The notes beneath the pieces were generated by a model that was not told the origin of the DNA, ran no database searches, and worked only from the letters and a program-made list of their open reading frames with translations. A program made the position numbers and the translations under genes. From Trichomonas vaginalis G3 (taxonomy: Eukaryota; Parabasalia; Trichomonadida; Trichomonadidae), in assembly GCF_026262505.1 (NCBI RefSeq), contig NC_067205.1:7812001-7876000 (forward strand): DNA of 64,000 nt. Direction: 5' to 3'. This document shows positions 31,542-40,579 of the stretch, piece by piece (positions within the stretch are counted from its first letter, which is position 1; the number at the start of each line of letters is the position of its first letter).

Positions 31542-32480
31542 ATGATTTCAACAATCGGTACAACAACAATTCAAACTACAGCACCAAACTCGTTAGTTAT
31601 GAATCCTACGTCAATGTTGATAGAGATGAAAAACTTTATTCCTTCTTCATATACTTTCGAAACAAAAATCCAGAAGATAAAGCAAGAACTGTTAACAAGT
31701 AATTTAGACTGTACCGCACAGGATGAAGAAAATGAAGAATATCTTTATGACATGCAGGACCTCATCGACCATTTACCTAAACTACCTGAAATTCAGCAAC
31801 AAAAACTAACCATTCCCGAATTTGACGAAATTGAAGTCAAAGCAACTGACTCAGTAGAAATAAAGAAGTTCATACGAAAGGTAAACTATGAGTTTCTAGG
31901 ATATCATTGCAACCATAAAGTTATGGACAAAGATTGCGACATGGTTTATAAAAATATTTCTGACCTTTACAAATCCGAAGAATTTAAGACATACGACAAC
32001 TTTGTTTCATTAATTGCAGAATGTGTATGGCAGATAAGAGATAAAGATAGAAGAGGTAAAGTATGGAATGAACAGATAAAACCAGCAGCTTTTGAGTTAA
32101 AGAAAACCATTGACGCCTTAGTTGTTCTAGCTGGTTTTATTTCAATGTATAACGCAAAAACGATGCCGCAATGTTCAAAATGTAAAGCAGCAATAAGAAA
32201 ATATAACTACTCAGTCAAAGAGATAGAAAGAATGCGAAACGACTATGCAGACTTAAAGAAAGAAGCAGAAAAGCCAGCAGAAGATAAAATGGATATGTTG
32301 ACATTTCTTAATAAAAACTATTCAACAGCAGAAGATTTCCTTCTATCTGACGTCAAGAAGAAGTATAAAGAAACTTTCGGTATCGTTAAAACATTCGATG
32401 TACTAAAAGAAGAAATAGAAGCTACGAAACTGTTTAGGATTTCAAATATACATCGTACAATTCATGTAAAACGCTTGTGA
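31542..32480 (+). CDS. Unknown Maverick protein with CxxC (312 aa)
   Basis: Charged, mainly helical protein. A CSKCK pair at ~215 lies before a likely coiled coil (YSVKEIERMRNDYADLKKEAEK). A HCNHKVMDKDCDM segment at ~125 could bind metal. No recognised family. It is the first gene in the block framed by inverted repeats and has the T-rich promoter module. Looks whole. Confidence 0.6.
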   Translation: MISTIGTTTIQTTAPNSLVMNPTSMLIEMKNFIPSSYTFETKIQKIKQELLTSNLDCTAQDEENEEYLYDMQDLIDHLPKLPEIQQQKLTIPEFDEIEVKATDSVEIKKFIRKVNYEFLGYHCNHKVMDKDCDMVYKNISDLYKSEEFKTYDNFVSLIAECVWQIRDKDRRGKVWNEQIKPAAFELKKTIDALVVLAGFISMYNAKTMPQCSKCKAAIRKYNYSVKEIERMRNDYADLKKEAEKPAEDKMDMLTFLNKNYSTAEDFLLSDVKKKYKETFGIVKTFDVLKEEIEATKLFRISNIHRTIHVKRL

Positions 32481-32499
32481 AAAAACAGGTGAGAAAACG

Positions 32500-32513
32500 G
32501 GTGAGATCTCACC
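32500..32513. repeat. Palindrome GGTGAGATCTCACC, third copy
   Basis: Lies in the short gap after the gene ending at 32480, in the opposite orientation to the copies at 31.2 kb (arms AGGTGAGAAAACGG before, CTCTTCACCTAA after). Confidence 0.8.
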
Positions 32514-32575
32514 TCTTCACCTAAACATTATTTTTGCTGAAAAATGACCAAATTTCATGAATTTTCATAAAAGAT

Positions 32576-32632
32576 AAAAATAAAGTTAGTTTTATTTTTA
32601 TTTATTTTTTTATCTTGTATGTAAAGACAGTA
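32576..32632 (+). promoter_or_regulatory. T-rich promoter-like module, copy 1 of a near-exact pair
   Basis: About 55 bp, nearly identical to 33278-33333 up to the start codon: AAATAAAGTTAG, then a T/A run, then TTATCTTGTATGTAAAG. The identity outside coding sequence suggests a conserved control element or recent duplication. Confidence 0.65.
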
Positions 32633-33244
32633 ATGACAAACATTGAGTTTGAAACAGTTAGAAAGATAGACAATGACACCAAAGTGGTTAGAATAGGTGA
32701 TTTAAACGTAAGATACTCAAAGAAATACAACAAATATTCTTTGTCAGACATTATAACACCTTCTGGAAAGAAAACAAAGGACTGGGTTAGAATTGCTTCT
32801 ACTCAGAAAATTTTGACAAGAAATCCTGAGCTCATGATATCAGTAGCATTTCATGGAACAAGAGCATATCTTATAGACAAAAGTCTTATACCAATAGTTT
32901 TGTTATGGTTAGACCCAGTTGTTGGATATAACTTCATAACATATGGTTCATTCGATACGGAACGTTGCAGTGAAGGCTTACTTTACATCGTTCAGAAACC
33001 GAAGGACTTCAACACAAAAAGATATAAGATAGGAAGGACATATAATATAACTCAAAGATATGACAGTACAGTCAATAGAGTCAAGGTTGTGTTCGTTAAT
33101 GATATGAGAGCTGCTGAAACAGAACTACTCGAAAAGTTTGAGAAAATGTATGGTGCTCCCATAAAAGGTAAAGAAACGTTTGAAGTAGATGAGATAGATA
33201 AAGCTATAAAATTATTTGACGAAGTTGCTGAAAAATACATGTAA
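32633..33244 (+). CDS. KilA-N plus T5orf172 (GIY-YIG-like) protein (203 aa)
   Basis: Residues ~20-100 fit a KilA-N DNA-binding domain (YSLSDIITPSGKKTKDWVRIASTQKILTRNP...AYLIDKSLIPIVLLWLDP). Residues ~115-190 fit the T5orf172/GIY-YIG-related domain (GLLYIVQKPKDFNTKRYKIGRTYNITQRYDS, then VVFVNDMRAAETELLEKF and KGKETFEV). Such pairs are common in large DNA viruses and phages, where they are thought to act in DNA binding or cleavage. ATG 32633 is used. Looks whole. Confidence 0.85.
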   Translation: MTNIEFETVRKIDNDTKVVRIGDLNVRYSKKYNKYSLSDIITPSGKKTKDWVRIASTQKILTRNPELMISVAFHGTRAYLIDKSLIPIVLLWLDPVVGYNFITYGSFDTERCSEGLLYIVQKPKDFNTKRYKIGRTYNITQRYDSTVNRVKVVFVNDMRAAETELLEKFEKMYGAPIKGKETFEVDEIDKAIKLFDEVAEKYM

Positions 33245-33277
33245 AGCGTTTATTTTTTGGTCTTTTGTGAAAGTCAG

Positions 33278-33333
33278 AAAATAAAGTTAGTTTTATTTTT
33301 ATTTATTTTTTTATCTTGTATGTAAAGACAGTA
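33278..33333 (+). promoter_or_regulatory. T-rich promoter-like module, copy 2 of a near-exact pair
   Basis: Nearly identical to 32576-32632 and placed at the same distance from the start codon at 33334. Confidence 0.65.
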
Positions 33334-34160
33334 ATGTCAACATCAGAGAACACAACAACTGCTATCGTTCATGAAGCCATAAATGAAGAATACGAATACA
33401 TACAGTATAACAAACAATTGAGACTCATTCGTTCAGTCAAAGATGACATGTACCAAATGCAAAGTATAATGAATGCTCTTCGTTCTACAAAGCAAGCATA
33501 TCATTGGTTTGAAAACCAACAGACAAAAGAACTTTTAGAAGAATTTTCTCATATGATTGCTTCCCTCGGAAAACCGAGAGAAGAGATTCCGTACGAAAAT
33601 CGCAAGAATTTGGCTCCTGGTTTGAAAGGTTATTATGTTCTAGACTTTTAGTAAACGCTGTAGCAATGTGGGCTTCACCTCGTTATGCTTGTTATATTTT
33701 CATGATGTTAGATGAACTATATAAAGCAGAACGTGGAGAGATGGAAAAGAAACTTCAAGCAAAAGATGAAGTCATTGAATCCAAAGACAAAAGCATACAG
33801 AAAAGAATACCGCGTTCAGTACCAAAAGGAAAGGAAAAGAGTTATAGGTATATGATATATACTGAAGAATTGGAGAAAGAAGAAGATAAAGATATGGTTA
33901 TGTTGCATTTAGTCAGAAGAAACAACAAGAGCTTTTATGACTTAGCTAAAATATATAAATCTGACAGAAACTGGTTCTATCGTGAAAACTTACCGATTTC
34001 AATGACACCGAATGAGCAAATAAAGGAAATTGTCAAAAATACTCTTCCTCAAACACACTATGACATCAAAGGTTGCACAATACTTACATTCAAAGAAGAC
34101 TTAACATTACTGAAGGAAAAAATAACAGAATATTTCGATAACTTCAAAGAGGAAGAATGA
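33334..34160 (+). pseudogene. Second KilA-N/MSV199-like gene, broken
   Basis: The first part carries NALRSTKQAYHWFENQQTKELLEEF, resembling a KilA-N/MSV199 DNA-binding unit. The later part begins with SPRYACYIFMMLDEL, has a coiled coil, and ends in a globular region (YRYMIYTEEL...YFDNF) like the C-terminal domains joined to MSV199 in viral proteins. About one break. Confidence 0.6.
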
Positions 34161-34215
34161 AGTCACGACAACATTAACGAAGAGAGAATGAGGTGAAAAA
34201 AGAGGTGAAAAAACG

Positions 34216-34229
34216 GGTGAGATCTCACC
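34216..34229. repeat. Palindrome GGTGAGATCTCACC, fourth copy
   Basis: Located just after the second KilA-N-like gene, in the orientation opposite to the copies at 31.2 kb, so the copies face each other across the block. Confidence 0.8.
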
Positions 34230-34312
34230 TCTTCACCTAAAATATATTTTTGTGCTATATTTACACTCATTTACGAAGAAGTCATGAATCCTACGTCAAT
34301 TATGTTCGACAC

Positions 34313-34392
34313 TGATAACATTAACGATAACATTAACGATAACATAAACGATAACATAAACGATAACATAAACGATAACATAAACGATAACA
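34313..34392. repeat. 12-bp tandem repeat, about 6.5 units
   Basis: Units of AACGATAACATA and AACGATAACATT run without interruption in an intergenic stretch. Same unit length as the repeat in the inner TIRs though a different sequence. It lies next to the inverted repeat and palindromic repeat, in the largest non-coding patch of the inner element. Confidence 0.85.
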
Positions 34393-34423
34393 TTCATTTT
34401 TGCATTAATCCTGCTGTGTTGTC

Positions 34424-34493
34424 AAAATGTCATGTTGTCATCATTTTTAAAAGAAGTTAATTAACCTGGTGACATGGTGACCCGGTGACCTCA
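34424..34493 (-). repeat. Right copy of the inverted repeat bracketing the KilA-N block
   Basis: Reverse complement of 31340-31402: ATGTCATGTTGTCATCAT, then GAAGTTAATTAACCT, then GGTGAC units. Confidence 0.75.
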
Positions 34494-34519
34494 TCAGTTA
34501 TTCAAAAATATATTTTTGC

Positions 34520-34993
34520 TTAAATAGCTTCAGGGTCTATTTCTTCAACCATTTCACTTCCTTCGTCAATGTCAATAGAAGCTTCTTCAACCTTTGGTAA
34601 GAATTTCTGTATAACATCTTTGTTCGTTATTGTCTTCAGAGATGAAGGATAATATTTCACATTTGTTTCACCTTTCTTATATTCTTTCTGTTCGGAAAGA
34701 TTTAAAGCAATACTGAAGAAGTCAATATTAGAGTTCTTTATAACAGTATAATGAGTATCTTTGACATTCACGAAGAAACCCTTTTGTTTCAAAACTACTG
34801 CTAACTCTTGTGAAGTATAACATTTGCGGTCAATGACGATAGCTAATGGTCTGACATACTGACCAAACTTAGATTCTTTCACAAACTTCTTGTTAAAGAT
34901 AACATTAACATTTGAAGCATTATTGAACTCATTCTTGATGGCAGTAGCGAGAGCATTGTATGAAAAGAACTTGCAATCTTGCATGTGTTTCAT
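34520..34993 (-). CDS. Unknown Maverick protein (157 aa)
   Basis: Mixed alpha/beta protein with LATAIKNEFNNASNVNVIFNKKFV near the start and an acidic tail (EEASIDIDEGSEMVEEIDPEAI). No recognised domain. It points toward the repeat patch and away from the polymerase gene. Looks whole. Confidence 0.6.
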   Translation of the reverse strand: MKHMQDCKFFSYNALATAIKNEFNNASNVNVIFNKKFVKESKFGQYVRPLAIVIDRKCYTSQELAVVLKQKGFFVNVKDTHYTVIKNSNIDFFSIALNLSEQKEYKKGETNVKYYPSSLKTITNKDVIQKFLPKVEEASIDIDEGSEMVEEIDPEAI

Positions 34994-35083
34994 TAAAATA
35001 AAAATATTAAATTATTTTGAAAAATAACTTTAAAAAATCTAATCTAATTTTTTCAAAAAATATTTTTTTATTTCCTACTAAAG

Positions 35084-38000
35084 ATGTATCGGAAGTTGTC
35101 TAAGTTAGAACACTCGGAAATAAAACAACTTCTTACAGAAGCTAACATAGAGTAGCAAACATTACGCAACAAACAAAAAAGCACTCGCTGACTTCATTAA
35201 AGACTATAATGGTGCAATAAGTTATGATAGAATTCATGAGTTCATAAAGCCGCAACGCGGCGAGGACGAAGTCCATGCAAGAGCATTTCCTTTAAATGAC
35301 GTTGCTATTGACTTATATCATAGACGTTCAGTACCTCATGAAGTAAGAAGAGAAATGTTTGACATAACAAATGCAAACGTTGGTGAAACAAGAAGAAGAG
35401 ACGACACACTGAAACAACAGAGAAGAGAGATGTTTAAAAGCTATAGAACAAGTTCGCAAAGCTAACGATGTCATTCGTTCCATTGACGACAAACCAAAAG
35501 AAGGTGAGAGATGGTTAAAGAAAGATGAAGAGAATAGGAAGAGAAATGTGAAGTCAGGCAATAGACTCATTGACTTTAACATCGAAGCTTTAGATGAACC
35601 AAACAGAGACTACTTACACAAACATTTCGGTAAGGTTTTCATGAGACTCTTAGAGAAGATTAAAATAAACTCCCAACAAAGATGGATGGTATGTTATAAA
35701 CTTGGTGGAAAGTATGAATGTTCTACGTTAAACCTCAATAATATTGGAACATTACTACATCAGCTCTTGAAGGAGAACTTTATATCAGAGATAGAAGCAA
35801 ATGCTGCAGGTATTGTTGAAATGCACTATGACTTCTTCTTGACAAACATAAAGAATCTTACTGAAATAAAGATGTATGATTTAACAGAATATGAAGGCTT
35901 AACGATGTCAGATGTAAAGAAAGGCAAACCAAAAAAGAGACCATATAGAGATGAAAGCACACTGACAAATGACCAGAAAGCCATTTTGGAAGCTCTTAAG
36001 CAAACAGGAAACCCAGCACTTATAGAAAGCTTTTGGAAAGATAATGGTGAAAAGAAGTTTTATAAGAAGAGAAGCGGTCAGTTCTGGAAGTATCTTTGCA
36101 CATTACCTATAAATCTTGAACGCTACCAAATCTTCAATGAACTGAACAAAAGAACTGCAAGCACTTATGACAGAAGACAATTGTTTCGTTTATGCTTGCA
36201 TTCAGGCTGGAGTAAATGAAGAAACTATTGACCACATGAGAGAAGTCATTCGTGTTAGAGACTTTCCTCAAAGTAAAGTACAAGAAATTTCTGACGCAAC
36301 AGGTATAGCATTTAATGTTACCATTGGTTATTTCAATGACTCAAGACATAATGAAATAAAGAGATACATACCAAAAGAATGTGAAACTGTTAGAACTATT
36401 GACTTACTTCTTGTTGAAGACCACTACATGCTAAATGAAAGATTACCAATGACAACATATTTCATTCGCAACTATATAGAAATTCTCAAGGAGTGTGGTG
36501 GAATGAACATTGAGAAACAGATGAAGATTTATACAAAGAGAGAAGATAAATATGTAGTTCGTTATGATAGAACAACACCGTTATGGGATGTTATGAAAAC
36601 ATTGTGGGAGTGCAAATATTTCGAACCTATTTCTTATGGAGAACTTTTCACATATACGACTGACTTATATAAACAGAACCTTGCACCATTTAAAGATTTG
36701 ACATATGCTCCAAAGTATTGTGTACAACTGAAGAAGAAAGCCGAGTCAAAAGAAGTAAATAAAAATAAGTGCAAGTTCATTCCTGAGCACGTTTTCTTTG
36801 CTGACTTTGAGTGCAGTACCGATGGCTTTCATAAAGCTTTTAACATCTGTTATGACAGTGAAGATGGTTCAGTGAGTGAAAGCATTTGGGGTCAGAACTG
36901 TGCAACAGAATTTTTGGAACGACTTCCTGACAAGAGTTTAATATATTTCCATAACCTCAGTTATGATATAAACTTCATCTTAAGACACATGACAGAAGTG
37001 AAAGGAACTCCCATCATTAAAGGTTCACGAACAATGCAAATAACTGGCTTATATAAAGGAAGGGCAATTATTATAAAAGACTCTTACAGTGTTATAAATA
37101 AGAAGCTTAAACTATTTCCTGCTATGTTTAACTTACAAACAGGACCGAAAGAAGTATTTCCATATAACTACTACAGCAGTGTTTTGTTAGCAAATGACAA
37201 CAGAACTGGTGTCATTTCTGAAGCATGTAAGTTTATCCGGGATGCAGATACATTCATGAAAAACATAGATTCCATCAAAGGTTGCAGAATAGATGAGAAC
37301 CACTTCGACTTAGAAAAGTATAGCACATTTTATTGCAAACAAGATGTAAGAATTTTAAGAGAAGGTTTTGTTAAGTTCCGCAATGACATATTGAAAGAAT
37401 TTGATTTAAACGTTTATGACTACGTTAGTATTTGTTCAATTGCTAACAAATTATTTGAGAACAGAGTGTACTTCCCGAATGGAAATTTATATGACCTCTC
37501 AAATAAACCAAGAGAATTTATTTCACGCTGTATTCAAGGTGGAAGATGTATGCTGTCAGATAACATTAAACAAAAGAGCGAAAAGAAACTCATTGCTGAC
37601 TTCGACGCTGTTTCATTATATCCATCAGCTATAGCAAGACTTTATACTTTAGAAGGTATTCCAAAGGTTATGAAGAAAGAAATGTTAAGCACAGAGTATC
37701 TCATGAGACATTTATTCGATGACGACCAAAAGGAACCCATTGGTGAAAAGTTTATGTCTGGCTTCTTTGTTCTCATTAAGATAACAGAGATTGGAATACA
37801 TAGACACTTTCCTTTAATAGTTTGTGACCCTGAACTAAATCCAGAACTTAACGTTCCCAGAAGTTCAAACACTTGCTGTTTAATGTATGTTGACCATATA
37901 ACATTACAAGACCTCATAAAATATCAAGGTGTCAAATGTGAAGTGTTGCAAGGATACTATTACGATGGAAACAGAGATATTAGAATAAGAGATGAAGTAA

Positions 38001-38853
38001 AGAAGTTGTTTGAGTTAAGGTTAAAGTATAAGAAAGAAGGAAATCCTTTGCAAGAAAATATAAAGCTCATTCTGAACAGTATTTATGGCAAAACTATTCT
38101 ATCTCCTATTGAGTCAAAAATAACCATAGTAAATGACAAAGATGCTATAAGATATGCCATCAGAAACTACAACCATATAGTGAAGTTCGAAGGTTTGGAT
38201 GGTTCAGATAAAACTATTTTCAAGCTAACGAAAAGCATTTGCAGACACTTTAACTTCTGTCCACTTGGTGTTAACATTCTGTCTATGTCGAAGAGAATAA
38301 TGTGTGAAGTATTCTGTACTGCTGAAGATATGGGACTTCAAATATTTTACCAGGACTGTGATAGCATGCATATTTTCAATGAAGACATACCAAAGCTTGC
38401 AGCAGAGTTTAAGAAGAGATACGGTAGAGAACTTATGGAAAAACTTGGTCATTTCATTCTGACTTCGCAGAAATAACACCTGGAAAACAAAGTTTAGCAT
38501 ACAAGTCAATATTTTGTGGAAAGAAGACTTACATAGACTTACTCACTAACGATTTAAATGAAGTTGCATTCCATGCACGTTGCAAAGGTGTCAAACAAGA
38601 CGTCCTTGCTTTAACAGCTAATGAAATGTTTCCTGAAGCTATACAATGCTATTACATGATGAAGATAAAGTTTAATGTTAAGGAACATATGACAAAGACT
38701 CTGAGTTCAGTTTAATGAAACTTTACAAAGCACTTTATGACGGTCAAGAGATTGGATTTGACTTATGTAAGTCATGTCAACCTTGCTTTGAAGAGAAGTT
38801 TAACTTCTCAATAACGACTAAAACAAGCTTTATTCGTAAGTTGAAGTTCTGAG
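35084..38853 (+). pseudogene. Protein-primed family B DNA polymerase, broken
   Basis: The main frame (from ~36,170) holds exonuclease motifs FFADFECSTDG (Exo I), NLSYDINF (Exo II) and YCKQDVRIL (Exo III). The polymerase motifs are DFDAVSLYPSAI (A), KLILNSIYGK (B) and QDCDSMHI (C). This is the large protein-primed PolB typical of Mavericks, with an N-terminal extension coded from ~35,084. The family replicates the element from terminal-protein primers. About three breaks. Confidence 0.88.
35250..35276 (+). repeat. Paired-hairpin G+C mini-repeat
   Basis: CCGCAACGCGG followed by GGACGAAGTCC in the N-terminal coding part of the polymerase gene; same layout as at 22931. Confidence 0.6.
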
Positions 38854-38901
38854 GTCATTTATTTTTGTCAGCAATGAGGTCATTCGTGATAAAAATAACT
38901 A

Positions 38902-38922
38902 GCGGCAAGGGCGAAGCCCATG
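38902..38922. repeat. Paired-hairpin mini-repeat, short form
   Basis: GCGGCAAGGGCGAAGCCCATG between the convergent polymerase and virion-like genes. The second hairpin (GGGC-GAA-GCCC) is kept and the first is partial. Confidence 0.5.
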
Positions 38923-38929
38923 TGGTCAT

Positions 38930-39787
38930 TTACAATACTGCGATGGTAGAGTTTAAGAGTTGTGCTTCAATGTAGAGACAGTCCTTATGGTCTGGAGGTA
39001 AGAACACTGGGCAGTTATGGTCATGAGTGGAGAACATGTCTATCCAAAACTCACGATTGAAACCAGTTAATTTATAGTATTTAGGGTTAGGAAGTGGTGT
39101 AGTTCTTGTATGACCAATGAACTCATTTTCAACTCCCTTACTTAAGTTTGAATATAATATAGCTTGCTTTCTATCCCAAATGCCAGGTGTTACAATCTTT
39201 GAAAATTCATTTTTCCTCGGAAGCATTGCATCATAATTGAAAACATTCTTGAAATCATCACTTGGTTCAGAGATTTGAAATCTTATACGTAATGGATTTT
39301 TTTTCTTTTTAGCTACTTCATTGAATGGTGAATATATAACAAACTGACAGTCATGAGTTCCATCTTCATTTTCATTAAATTCATAATGAAAGTCTATAAG
39401 TTGTGGCTGACTACCTTCTTCTTTCAGTTGTGCAAGAAACTCACGTAAAGGCTGTAAAGTTTGTACTTCAATGTTGAACTTTTTCTCGAACATCTCATTA
39501 AATGAAATCATACATTGCAACAATGTTGTATCGTCTTTAAAGTATTTGTATATGTGAATGTTTTGGGCGCTTAAAGACTGTTCGTCATTTTCTATCTCGA
39601 CTTGAAGTATAAAGTCAACCTTTCTGAAAGCACGTGTTATATACATAGATGTTATGCCAATGTACTTCTCTTCATTTATGTTCACAATCCAGTCTGTTGG
39701 AAACTTAAACGTTACTCTGTTCCCCTTTATTTTGACGTCAGGGTTTTCACTACTGAACGCAACAGATAAAGGTATTTGTCTATACAT
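38930..39787 (-). CDS. Virion-like protein of the GIW(S/D)R type, whole copy (285 aa)
   Basis: Beta-rich protein with FPTDWIVNINEEKYIGITSMYITRA near residues 25-55, GIWDRKQAILYSNLSKG at ~205, PKYYKLTGFNREFWIDMF at ~240 and CLYIEAQLLNS at the end. The same blocks in the same order occur in the broken gene at 23068-23949. Its place beside the capsid gene cluster suggests a minor capsid or penton-type protein; this is inference. Looks whole. Confidence 0.65.
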   Translation of the reverse strand: MYRQIPLSVAFSSENPDVKIKGNRVTFKFPTDWIVNINEEKYIGITSMYITRAFRKVDFILQVEIENDEQSLSAQNIHIYKYFKDDTTLLQCMISFNEMFEKKFNIEVQTLQPLREFLAQLKEEGSQPQLIDFHYEFNENEDGTHDCQFVIYSPFNEVAKKKKNPLRIRFQISEPSDDFKNVFNYDAMLPRKNEFSKIVTPGIWDRKQAILYSNLSKGVENEFIGHTRTTPLPNPKYYKLTGFNREFWIDMFSTHDHNCPVFLPPDHKDCLYIEAQLLNSTIAVL

Positions 39788-39811
39788 TTAATTCGGATAA
39801 AAATAAACCAT

Positions 39812-40072
39812 TTACTCTTTCTTTGCTTCAGCTTCTTTAGCTTTTGCTTCAGCTTCTTCTCTAGCTTTCTTCGCCAGCAAACGTGGGTTCTTTTGTCTTC
39901 CAGCAGCTAATGCAGCAAGTTGTTTTTCACTAAGTTTTCTCTTTGGTCTCTCTGGCTTTTGTTCTTGTTTTTGTTCCTTCAGTTCGGATAAAATTTGCTC
40001 ACGAATTTCTTTCTTCAATGCTTCAACATCTATGACCCCTTGGGTCTTGTCCGTAGGGCTTGTCTGAGTCAT
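39812..40072 (-). CDS. Small basic, helical core-type protein (86 aa)
   Basis: Starts at MTQTSPTDK. Nearly all Lys/Glu/Ala/Arg after residue 20, with RPKRKLSEKQLAALAAGRQKNPRLLAKK, a pattern common in small DNA-associated proteins of Polintons and large DNA viruses. Likely a DNA-binding virion core protein by composition only. Confidence 0.55.
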   Translation of the reverse strand: MTQTSPTDKTQGVIDVEALKKEIREQILSELKEQKQEQKPERPKRKLSEKQLAALAAGRQKNPRLLAKKAREEAEAKAKEAEAKKE

Positions 40073-40117
40073 TTGACTGCAGATAAAAAACAAAATTAAA
40101 ACTTTAACCGATGTAAA

Positions 40118-40552
40118 ATGAGCTTGTCAAAATCAGAGCGAGAGTCTATTATATTAAATGACGCAAGAGGAATACAACATCCTTTCTATTACGTAAGTCA
40201 GAGTAAAGATGGTAAAATATACGTAAGAAAAAGAAAGGTTCCATTAGCGAATGCAGAAAGCGACAACATTAAGGTGTATGGCAAGGGTGAAGTCCACGAA
40301 GCCCATGTTAAGCCTTCTGTTCAAACTGAAAAGTCAATAGAACCAGAAGAAAAGAAGCCAGATGTACTTTCAATAACGAACCAAGAGCTTATTGCAAAGT
40401 TCGTGAATTTCATTGAAAAACAAACCGAGTCAAAGAATCCTGACCCGCCAGTGAAAGAAGTTGAGACAAAAGAGAATGTACAGTTCATTGAAAATGTCAA
40501 GAAACAACTTCCACCACGAATGCCAAGAAGAAGAGTGAGAATAATGAAGTAA
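40118..40552 (+). CDS. Unknown protein beside the capsid gene (144 aa)
   Basis: Begins MSLSKSERESIILNDARGIQHPFYYVSQSKDGKIYVRKRK, is Glu/Lys/Pro-rich in the middle and ends in a basic RMPRRRVRIMK tail. It includes a mini-repeat-encoded segment (GKGEVHEAH). It lies 27 bases before the major capsid candidate on the same strand. No recognised domain; a scaffold or core role is possible. Confidence 0.55.
   Translation: MSLSKSERESIILNDARGIQHPFYYVSQSKDGKIYVRKRKVPLANAESDNIKVYGKGEVHEAHVKPSVQTEKSIEPEEKKPDVLSITNQELIAKFVNFIEKQTESKNPDPPVKEVETKENVQFIENVKKQLPPRMPRRRVRIMK
40280..40306 (+). repeat. Paired-hairpin mini-repeat, diverged
   Basis: GGCAAGGGTGAAGTCC followed by GAAGCCCATG, in frame within the 144-aa gene. 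Matches the second hairpin and tail of the other mini-repeats with a few changes. Confidence 0.45.
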
Positions 40553-40579
40553 ATAGATATTTTTATCTGAAGTAAATAC

